Assembly: GCA_905178155.1 (NCBI GenBank)
Contig: CAJINV010000003.1
Span: forward strand, 2,623,065-2,687,064
Reading direction: 5' to 3'
Source of the DNA: Amoebophrya sp. A120
Lineage: Eukaryota > Sar > Dinophyceae > Syndiniales > Amoebophryaceae
DNA length: 64,000 nt
Shown here one piece after another: positions 55,569-64,000 of the stretch. The notes under the pieces are model-generated. The model was not told the DNA's origin and ran no database searches. It saw only the letters and a program-made list of their open reading frames with translations. A program made the position numbers and the translations under genes. Position 1 is the first letter of the stretch. Every line of letters starts with the position of its first letter.

Positions 55569-58364
55569 TCAGTGCGGCGATTGTTGCGTCGCCGGTGAGC
55601 TTGCTATTGACGCCGGAGTCTGCAGAAACCTTGAGAGGATTCTGAAACGCTCCCCGCCCGCTCCTAAGGCACTGCTGGGTCGTTCGCATTGGTATTGCTG
55701 CTCGCCGCTGTTGATATCATCGCCTGCATCCACAACAGGTGCGTCATCCCTGTTCGCTTTCATTTGTGCATTTTCCATCGCATCTTCAGGAGGAGCGGCG
55801 ACAGGAACAGCCGCGTTGCCACCATCCGTAACGTCAGCCACTACTTCTTTTGCGGTAGGTGCGTGCAGTTCATTAGTACCTTGCACTTCTTCATCATCAA
55901 TATCTGGTGAGCGTGTTGTACCGAATCTTCCGTTGGCCTGGTCCAATTCTGTAGCTCTCGTCGAAATCACCTCCTCAGCCGGCCCGTCGCCCTCCATCTT
56001 TTCCAGCTGCCATGCGTCACGTAGGTCAGGCTCCATTTTCGTTCCATGGGACAGCTGCGTGTCCTGTTTCGTACCGCCTTGCGGAACCGGTAGTCCGGGA
56101 TCTTCAGCGGGGGGAAGGTCCAAATCTGTCGTGGGCACGAAGGCCGGACGAGGAGGACCATCTGGGTTAATAATGGACCCTGCTTCTGGTTCTGCGATTG
56201 GCTTCTGCGCGAATGTGAAAGCATACTTCTTTTGCGCGTCCACAATGGGCAGAAACATCATCTGCGCTCCTTTCTCCGAACACGACCTGCGCGGAGACGA
56301 CGGTCGTTGCGCTTGCAGAGCCGGATCAGATTCACACTCTTTCTGTGGACCGGCACAAGAACTACTCACTGTGGCAGCTTCTCCAGTAGTACCGGACATG
56401 ATTGCATTTTTGTCTTCCGCATTCATAATTTCCGCACCGCTTCTTGCATCTACTTGTTCGCGCATCGTCTGCTGCCCCGGCGGATAAGAGGGTCGTGACA
56501 CCATCGAAGGAGATGTGTGCTGCTGTACAAGATATGTACTAGGAGACGCAACTTCTACCGCGCGGTGTGCCCCCACCCCTTTGAACGTCGCTTCGCTACC
56601 ACCGTCGTCGTCGTCGTCGTCCGCGCTATCCTCATGATCTTGCTCAAGTGTAAATGCTGGTCCTTGAAAATGCAGAATTCGGTTTGTTTGCGGAAGACGA
56701 GGGTGTTGCAGGCCGCCTCCTGTTCCCACCGCGTTGCTCACCATTCGAGCGATTGGAGAGTTGGTAGTAGAATCGTGCAGGAGCCGAGCGTTCGTGAAAA
56801 ACCTGTTGCCCTCGCGGCCTCTTTCCAATTCTACATTCATAGGACCACCTCCGCGGCGGTCTGTGGGAGGTAGCCAGAAGTCGCGCAGGCCAAACTGTAA
56901 CTCAGTGGAGGTGTATCAAATGTAAAAATGTCTGGGTCTGGAAGAATGCAACTTGTAATGCGTATTTCAGAACACAGAAAAATCTCTCATGCATACGTAG
57001 CAAAAGCTCCCACCTTTTGTCAGCAAAATAGGGGGCTTGTCATGCGGATTCGGCATTGCGGAAGGTTCTAGAAACCTGTGATGCTAGAGCTTCCATGCCA
57101 GACCTTCTGTGTCATGCAAAAACAGCATGATTCTTCCAGACCCAGACATTTTTACATTTGATAAGGTGAGGGTCCAGCTGTACTTGCCCGTCAAAAGCTG
57201 CAAGAGTCCACGAATGACGAAGTAAATTATGAAGCAGAACAGCGCGGTTTGTTGGTCTTCAAAATGCTGCTCAAGCTTTTCCCTTTGGGCTAAATTCATT
57301 GTGCGCAGCTGTGCCTCCAGCCATCCCGGTGACTTTCTATGCCGCTCCAGCCACTGCGCCGAGTGCGCGAATCGCAGTCGGGGATCGTAGCCATAGACAG
57401 CTTGCCACCGCGTTGCCGTTTTTGTTTTTGCGGCGTTTTGATGTGCAGCTTGACCTTGTTCTGCGCTGCTGTGCTCTCCAGGGGTACGGCCCACGGTATT
57501 ATCATCGCGAACTCCATCTGCATCTTTTCTATTTCTGTTTTCTTCAGCAACCTGAGCTGGGTCGCTTTCTATTGGCCCAAGAAATTTATCGGCGGCGGCC
57601 GTCTGGGGGACTATTTCCCCCACTTCATCAACATCGTGACTCTGACTCACTGGTGTGTGCTGCATTTCTTGTCGCACGAGAGTTGCTGCGCTCGCAGATG
57701 AAAGTCGTTCCGCGGTCTCAGCACCGCGCACTTCCCCCGAATCTTCCGGTTTTTTCTCTGTTCTAACATCACTTTCATCCTGCTCAGGAGCCGTTCCATA
57801 ATCTTCCCCGTTGTCCGCCACCACAACGTAATGAAGAAGCTGCATGACGGGCTCTGCGTCATCAAGTTCTTTGTGCTTCTGGTGCTCCTCTGCGATAGAA
57901 AGCCTGATGAAGGTCAACCCTTCGGACACGTTCGTGTAGGCTGGCTGCATGGTGCTCACCACCAGTTGTAGGTTAAACATGAACCAGCAGCCGCAGATGA
58001 CGAGAGCGAAAAAGTAGCCGAACCACGCGGTGAAGGGGCAGAGGAAGTGATTCAACTCCCGCGGAGTCCTCCGCGGACAGCTCAAAGACCGGTGGCAGGG
58101 CCTAAAAAACGGATCCTGCTGCATGAAGAAAATCCCGCACACGAAGAAGAACAGGTCGAAATGAACGTTGAACAGAAAGTAGTCGGCGCGGAGGAGCAGC
58201 CCAAGCAGCACGCCGGAGAAAGCATACACCAGGACCCCGACCAGCAGCCACCGGACCGTTCGTCGATGCTTTTCCACCGGGTCATGCCCCGCCGGACCAC
58301 GAACAAAAGCGCCCACACACAGCAGACACTGCATCCGGAGTCGCAGACACAATGGGGTCATCAT
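55569..58364 (-). CDS. multi-span membrane protein of unknown function
   Basis: The predicted product is 846 aa from exons 58364-57164 and 56908-55569 (2,541 nt), joined across an introner element. Hydrophobic segments are WLLVGVLVYAFSGVLLGLLL (about 40-60), YFLFNVHFDLFFFVCGIFF (about 64-82), YFFALVICGCWFMFNL (about 115-130) and FCFIIYFVIRGLLQLL (about 378-393). A Cys/Pro-rich loop (PCHRSLSCPRRTP) lies between the second and third. An acidic loop of about 230 residues precedes the last membrane segment. The 440-residue C-terminal tail is Ser/Pro/Glu-rich and probably disordered. No family was recognised. ATG is at 58362-58364; an ATG follows directly. Confidence 0.8.
56914..57163. mobile_element. 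introner element, family A copy 8
   Basis: Both ends carry the full TATCAAATGTAAAAATGTCT. It is 250 bp long with a perfect AGGTG duplication. Removal gives GKYSWTLT-STELQFGL in frame, joining two ORFs into one gene. Confidence 0.95.
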
Positions 58365-59038
58365 GTCTTTTTGGGTTTTTTCTTCGCGTCATGGGTTATA
58401 CTTATATTCAATCTTCGATTTCAATATACCGGCGGAGACAGGAGTAAATCAAATTGAAGTGGAGGAAAGCGCTGATAGATCGGTCTGTGCGATTGTTGAA
58501 TGATGGTGCGATGTTCGGTATCTTTCACTATGCAACTGCAATGTAATTCTGGTCACTTCTACAGTGTCGGAGATCATCAGACGCAAACAAAGTCCATGCT
58601 TAAGTAATACTAGAGGCGCGCAGCAAAACGCACCGTGTACGTTCTGAAGAGTGAATCAAGCACGACGATAGCAGGAAACATGCGGGGCGTGGACACAGCC
58701 ACTACTCTACCTGTCTTGCTGAGCTACTTGGGTCTTCGCTAAAACGCTATGTGCGTATCACGACTTTAGACGACGACAACGACGAGATTATCAGCATGTT
58801 CTTATATTACACAACATAAAATTTGCGGCAGCCGATTGGTTTTGCGTATCAACCAAATATTGCAGACTTCGTTTTCTCGTTCCTCTTCCTGCCTGATGAA
58901 GTGAAAGAAAAATGAGAGGTTTACTGCGATCATGTAGAGCCGCCAGCTCCACAGCTACAAAGCGAGGAGGGCCTGTATGCATTTTATACAGAATCAGCCA
59001 GAGATAGATCATCCTTTGGATGATCGTAGGCTTCCAGT

Positions 59039-59144
59039 GGGAAGCCGTCTTCACCGGAAGGGCATGAGCGCCCGCGATGGGGCACCCCGCCGGGAAGCCG
59101 TCTTCACCGGAAGGGCATGAGCGCCCGCGATGGGGCACCCCGCC
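59039..59144. repeat. 53-bp tandem duplication
   Basis: Two identical copies of a unit that starts GGGAAGCCGTCTTCACC and ends GGGGCACCCCGCC lie at 59039-59091 and 59092-59144. A short hairpin (GATCATCC TTT GGATGATC) precedes them near 59008. Confidence 0.85.
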
Positions 59145-61036
59145 ACCGCCGAAGGAGCCACGCGCCGAAGCAACCCCAAAGAACCCGCAGGAAGCGAAGC
59201 GACCCAGCGATGAATTTGGGGGACAACACGCCCCATCGAAAAGGCCGCGGAGCCCTGGAAGGCGGGAAAGAAACATAAGTCCAAGCCAAAAAAACACAGT
59301 GAGCACCGTAAAGCGGGATCGGAAGTTTTCCTCAGCCTGCAAGGCAGGCGATATAGCCGAAACCCGTAGCACCCCCAAAACAACGCGCAATCAATGGCGC
59401 CAAAGACGCGAAATAGCGCCGACCTTGGTCGTTTTATCCGTGACCTTTCTCGCAACGTAAAACTGGCAAAGGCCAGACACGCAAAGCCCTATGGGAGCTC
59501 AAAAACCTCAACGGAATACAACAAGCCCCCGGCTTTTCTTATCCCAGTCTCCCCCTCTGCAAGGGTAACGGATTGGGCTCGGAGCCCGTTTACCGCCAGT
59601 GCCAAACAGCCGAGAAAGGTCAGGATAAAAACAACCAAGGTCATTGAGACTGGCCGCGAGATGAAACCAAATATAAAAAGAGCAAAAGCCCAAAATCAGC
59701 GACCGAACGGGTCACCGGCGCGGAAAATAATAAGACCAGCCCGGGTTTAATTTCAAACCCACAGCACCAGAAAAAGCAAATCAGGCTGCCGGCCCCGGGC
59801 AAGCTACCCGGTTTGAAATTGGTGTAAAAAAGCACTAATCTAAAAGCGGGAAGGGGGCAAAAGAAGCGCGCCAAAGTGCCGGCGCGAATGGCCAGGGGGA
59901 AGGCGCGGCGCGTGGTCCAAACAGACAGGGGGCGAGCGCAGGCATTGGCCGTGGGCCCACGAGGACAGCCAAGGCCACACGCCTGTGGGCCCATCGCGCC
60001 CCCGGCTTCTGCACCAGATCACGAAGCGGAAACAGGACCCGGCAAAGGAATGGGAAAAACCAAGCCCCCCACGGGGCCCTGTCTACCGTGTGCAACACAT
60101 TGGGCGGCGTTGGCATAACACAAACCGGAAACCAAGCACAAACCTTGCCGAAGATCAAAAGAAACCACTGCAAGTGGCCCGCAGGCTGCGCCAAAAAGGC
60201 CTACACCCTAAAAATTCCGCCCAAAAACAAAACCCTGGGCCCCCCCGGTTTCTTGGCAACCCACACCCAAAACACTGCGACTTTTGCGCTTTCCCCAAAT
60301 TGGGTTTCCGCTGGGATTATTGTGTTAATTTGCGTTTTAAATTTTTTTTAATTTGTGGTTTAATTTTGCATTAAAATTTGCATTAATTTATGGGAGGCGC
60401 GATTTCCCTCATGTTTCGCCTTGTTTTGAAATTAATGCAAATTTTATTGCAATTTTTATTGCATAGATTATTGCAAAAGTTATTGCAGAGGTCAGGCCGC
60501 GGGACCATGCGAAAAAAGTCGCAAGTCCTGCCGCCCCCTCTGCAAAAACCCTCGACCCCCGTTGGCTCACAAGAGCGCCGCTTCCAGCAAAGGGCCACGC
60601 GCTTGGCCGGGGCCGGCTCCCAATGTCTCGGCGGGCGACGTCCTACCCCCTGAAGCCCCGGGGGAAGAGCCGCGGCAAAATCAAGCCCCCGGGCCGAGCA
60701 ACACGACCACGAAAACACCGCCCGAGAAACAACCCGACAAGGCCCGCCCCCGGCGAGAAGCCGGGGAACTTCGGCACGGCGCAGGGCAGGGCTACACCCT
60801 CGCAATGGGCACGGAACCCAAACACGGCACCCGCGGGCCACACACCAAAAGAGCAGGGCTTCCGGGCAAAGTTTCCCCCCCCGCGGACTCCGCGCGACGC
60901 TCTTCGGGAATTCCGGCAAAGCCAACCCCTGGCCAGCCAATGCCCAAAACCAACGAGACGAAACCCGGCCCCGCTTTTACATTAATGCTGTTTTACGCTG
61001 ATTTTATTGGCCCGAATTTGCCCGGGGCTGGCTGAC

Positions 61037-61510
61037 TGAAGCAAAGCCAGAAACTGTGGCCGAAATGGGTCAGGGCTTGCAGACAAACCATCCGGCCAGG
61101 GTTTCATCTTAACCCTGTGTCGCCGAACAATCTCAATAAAACATCTGGCCAGGGTTTAATCTCAACCCTGTCTCACCAGATAAAACAAAGCCCGGAATCA
61201 GTGACCGAAACGGGTCACCGGGGCGGAAAATAACAAGTCTGGCCGGGGTATAATTCCAACCCCGTCTCACCAGACAAAGCGAAGCCAGAATCGCTGACCG
61301 AAACGGGTCAGGGCTCGCAATAATACGTCCAGCCGGGGTATAATTTCAACCCCGTCTCACCGGACAAAATCGATAAACCATCTGGCCAGGGTCTAATCTC
61401 AACCCTGTCTCACCAGATAGAATAAAGCCCCTAATCAGTGACCGAAACGGGTCACCGGGGCGGAAAATAAAGTCTGGCCGGGGTTTAATTTCAACCCCGT
61501 CTCGCCAGAC
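61037..61510. repeat. array of hairpin modules with compensatory changes
   Basis: A 39-nt palindromic module occurs about six times: 61090-61128, 61143-61181, 61237-61275, 61326-61364, 61380-61418 and 61472-61510. The outer arms are ATCTGG/CCAGAT or GTCTGG/CCAGAC, and the inner arms are AGGGTT/AACCCT or GGGGTT/AACCCC around a 7-nt loop. A second hairpin is interspersed, GTGACC-GAAACG-GGTCAC (61201 and 61438) or CTGACC-GAAACG-GGTCAG (61294). The base changes keep both stems paired. Confidence 0.8.
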
Positions 61511-61726
61511 AATAATACTCCTCACTACCATGGCAGGGGCGTGACTCCCTGGGACCTGAGAATAATAGAAATACAGACGGAAATAGAATCTCACAAGCGA
61601 AATGGCTTGCCGTCTCTTAATTGGGGGAATGTTCTCAGGTCCTGGCTACCAATGGCCGAAGGGCTGGGGTCTGTATAAAATACCGACCGACCAGCCTCAG
61701 CCTAGACTCACAGGCTCGCTAGACTT

Positions 61727-63366
61727 CTACTGCCCGGTCATACATTTAACAATTACGAAGAGGACGAAAAACACCACCGCGGTGATTTTGAATCCGTGAG
61801 CAGCCCAGTAGAGCCCCAGAAGCTGCTCGATTATGGCGTTCTCAACTGTTAAACTCTCAACTGTTGCATGATTTGCCATGCAAATTTACCACCAAGAGCG
61901 CCACGATTACGCTGCTTCGCCTTCGCGTGACAAATATCTAAACAGCATCGAAATCCAGATGTGTTACGCAGAAGGCGCAATCTTCCCCCTTTCTTTTCAC
62001 TTTCGCCGCTCTTGCATTACAAATTAGCGCTACAGTTGAGAATGTAACATTGGAGAACGCCATATGGATGTACTCTATGTTCTGTTTCGCGGAAAGTTTG
62101 GATTCCCCGTGCAGCCGCTCCTGGAACATGATTGGCACGTCCTGGACCGAACACCGACAGCGTGCCATGATTTCCAGCCCAATCTTGAACCCGATCGGAT
62201 TAATTTGGTCGATGCCACGCTGCAGCGTGCCTTTCCGCACGCAGAAGAACCCGCTCATGGGATCTCTCGAGCTACACAACCCCCACGCGAGCGCTGTTGC
62301 CCCCAAACCTGTTTTTGAATGCAGTTGTCATATTACATGGGGACCAGAAGCGAAGCGGAAGTATACTGCAAAGAAGGCTTTCCTGCATCTGTATATTGCA
62401 ATTGTTCCAAGTACGTAGCAGTGAGCGACAAGCGCATTACTCAAAACTTGCCGCTTGACGCTCCAATTGAATGCGATGCCACCCTGCTTCATATAGCGGC
62501 AGCCAACTGTGAAATCAACTTTGCGGTCCAGAACCGGGGCCGCTACTGCTGGGACTGACTCTGGCTCGTGTTGCAGATCGGCGTCCATGGCTGTATGTAT
62601 GAGTTGGATGTCGAGGATTGATCTTGGGTTTCCACCATCATTCGGTGTTGTTTTTTACTACATGCGGTGCACGCGGCATGTGCCCGAAACAGATACTACC
62701 TTGTAACGCGATACCAAAGTCAAACAAAAACAAAAAAAGTGCATTAGATCACGAGCAGGATATGTAGTCACAACAGTGAGGTCGTAGAAAGCAAGCCGTG
62801 ACGCGGCACCAGTTGTAGTTACAGTTAGTACATAGCATCACGTCATATTTCGCTTTCTGGAAACCCAGCATGACTGCGGAAGACAAACCCCGTCCCTCTG
62901 ATCGGTAACGCCTGTGAATTCGTATGGGATACTTTTTGGCCGCCAGATCCGTGACCAGTTTCTCCGTCTCCTCTGAGCCAGCCGACTCGTCGTCCACAAG
63001 CAGCAGCTCTGCCGGAAGCTCGGGGAGCTCCTTGCGCAACGTCGCGAACAATCTTTCGCACAATGGCACCACGTTCTCCACCTCGTTGTACGTCGGAATC
63101 ACTACGGAAAGCCCGTTCACAACCGCAACAGAGGAAGAACTCGACATATTCACGGAAGTAGTCAGTGGCTCTGCCAAGAGACGGGAAAAAGCCAAGCGAG
63201 TCCGAGTGTCCAAAATCCGCTCAATCAAAAACAACTACGCCGCACTCGGTTTCAATTGGTAGATCTTTATCGCTGACGTGACATGGGCTCGGGCTCAATT
63301 TTTTTTGTATTGCAGGTTGCTACAGCCAAAAAGCAAAAAAAACTTACTTACAAGATCATTGATCAT
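61727..63366 (-). CDS. DPM1: dolichol-phosphate mannosyltransferase
   Basis: The predicted product is 307 aa from exons 63366-63352, 63234-62832, 62590-62429, 62308-62065 and 61826-61727 (924 nt, phases consistent). It is a GT2-family enzyme moving mannose from GDP-mannose to dolichol phosphate for N-glycans, GPI anchors and O-mannose in the ER. The GT-A fold is visible: LSVVIPTYNEVENV, ELLLVDDESAGS, EGRGLSSAV, the metal-binding MDADLQHEP, VGCRYMKQGG, then DPMSGFF, NPIGFKIGLE and HGESKLSAKQNIEYI. The last exon adds QQLLGLYWAAHGFK and a hydrophobic anchor (ITAVVFFVLFVIVKCM), as in yeast-type Dpm1, which needs no DPM2/DPM3. The first exon (MINDL) is tentative; otherwise the ATG at 63147 is the start. 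The last intron is an introner element. Confidence 0.94.
61832..62064. mobile_element. introner element, family E copy 3
   Basis: The ends are TATGGCGTTCTCAACTGTTA and the inverse of TATGGCGTTCTCCAATGTTA, followed by the inner CTCAACTGT motif. It is 233 bp long with flanks TCGAT and TGGAT (4 of 5). Removal gives QNIEYI(Q/E)-QLLGLYW, matching the DPM1 family. Confidence 0.94.
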
Positions 63367-64000
63367 GGATACAGAAGACGAAGAGTGAGCGTCAAACTCT
63401 CGTATAGTGGAAACTACGCTTGATGATCGCGACTTTCGTTTCCAGATCGGCGCTGAAAGACTGAGCTGCAACGCATATGCAAAACACGTCCCGTAGGTTA
63501 ACTGAGCAAAACTGCATGTCTGATGTGGATCTCAAGTGCTGTCTGAAAGCGAGATGTCGCTGATACGGTGATCGGTGCTGGTTCGGTCTTCCTTTGCGTT
63601 TGGAAACGACTGCTTTTGAGCTTGTCTGCCAAAAAAAGTGTCTTCATCAACATTCGTAAAGTAAGCTGAAAAGATTTGGGATGATCAGCACGTTGAAGAG
63701 ATTTGCTCCAATGGAAACAACTACAGGAGCACGACGGTCCAGTGCACCGGCACGCTTGTGAGAATAACGTGTGCCATCTCTGGTGTTGCTTTGGTTTGCC
63801 GAATCGCTCAACTTGTGTGTCATCGTTCACGGTTGTCTTGTCCATCCAGCATCGGCACTTTTCGATTCGGAACCAAAATTGCGTCAAGAACTGTTCTCCA
63901 AAAACGCACTTGTACAAAAAACGATTAAAGTCAAAGAGATAATACCGTAATGGATTGTCACTATAAGCACTTGAACTAAAGTAGAAAAACAAAGTACGTT
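63367..64000. other. right edge, no gene called
   Basis: A minus-strand frame at 63498-63992 is open for 164 codons, with Cys-rich and Phe-rich stretches. It has no recognisable motif and no ATG I trust. It may be UTR or the end of another gene. Confidence 0.35.

Larger units (their letters stand above)
58365..61726. other. 3.3-kb gene-free block of unusual composition
   Basis: No gene is supported. From about 58960 the plus strand becomes rich in A and C with long GC runs, broken by an AT-rich patch at about 60300-60480 that repeats TTGCA and TTAAT words. Hairpin modules fill the right end (separate entry), and one diverged module lies near 59695-59770. ORFs on both strands are long only because stops are rare in this composition. 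It could be a non-coding mobile element or a remnant. Confidence 0.5.

Noticed and set aside
60383-60940. Minus-strand ORF of 185 codons in the repeat block
   Set aside because: It is composed of biased GC-rich words and an Asn/Cys-rich tail made from TTGCA repeats. No motif; stops are rare by composition only.

Overview
This is eukaryotic nuclear DNA, most probably from a dinoflagellate-lineage alveolate and best matching a syndinian such as Amoebophrya (inference). The reasons are dense protein-coding genes all on one strand, many introns without GT-AG borders, terminal-inverted-repeat elements that behave as introns (introner elements, which published Amoebophrya genomes are known for), and genes for a motile flagellum. 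Every gene I can support reads on the minus strand, from high to low coordinates. No rRNA, tRNA, CRISPR array or intact spliced-leader RNA gene was seen.

Layout, left to right: a large unrecognised protein running off the left end (1-4887); a second giant unrecognised protein of about 2,322 aa with PDZ-like segments (5091-12341); a small-ORF intergenic stretch; a SHIPPO/STPGR flagellar protein (13793-16070); an Obg-family GTPase, probably mitochondrial (17012-21207); the dynein assembly factor DNAAF6/PIH1D3 (21671-22821); a 2,664-aa protein with an Aurora-like kinase at its C-terminus and a probable degenerate kinase fold plus myristoylation motif at its N-terminus (24425-34023); a cold-shock-domain RNA-binding protein (35746-39639); a signal-anchored unrecognised protein (41736-45620); a prolyl 4-hydroxylase (46113-49471); a zinc-finger protein (49732-about 50727); an ANKZF1/Vms1 ribosome quality-control hydrolase (51146-54859); a multi-span membrane protein (55569-58364); a 3.3-kb gene-free block rich in hairpin repeats; and dolichol-phosphate mannosyltransferase DPM1 (61727-63366).

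The main discovery-type signal is a set of 28 short elements (150-361 bp) of about ten terminal-inverted-repeat families. Nearly all begin TAT and end ATA, and 27 of 28 are flanked by a recognisable 5-bp duplication (21 perfect). All 28 lie inside genes. Deleting the element plus one copy of the duplication restores the reading frame at every site, and in the recognisable genes it restores the conserved protein family sequence (Obg, P4H, DPM1, DNAAF6, protein kinase, cold-shock protein). At no site can a GT...AG intron be drawn. They therefore look like mobile DNA that became introns at insertion and is removed by a boundary rule different from the ordinary GT-AG introns present in the same genes.

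The genes do not form one pathway. They mix translation and ribosome quality control (Obg, Vms1), secretory glycosylation and hydroxylation (DPM1, P4H), flagellum assembly (DNAAF6, SHIPPO), signalling and RNA binding. Coordinates of spliced genes were checked by exon-phase arithmetic; exact cut positions inside each 5-bp duplication cannot be fixed from DNA alone.
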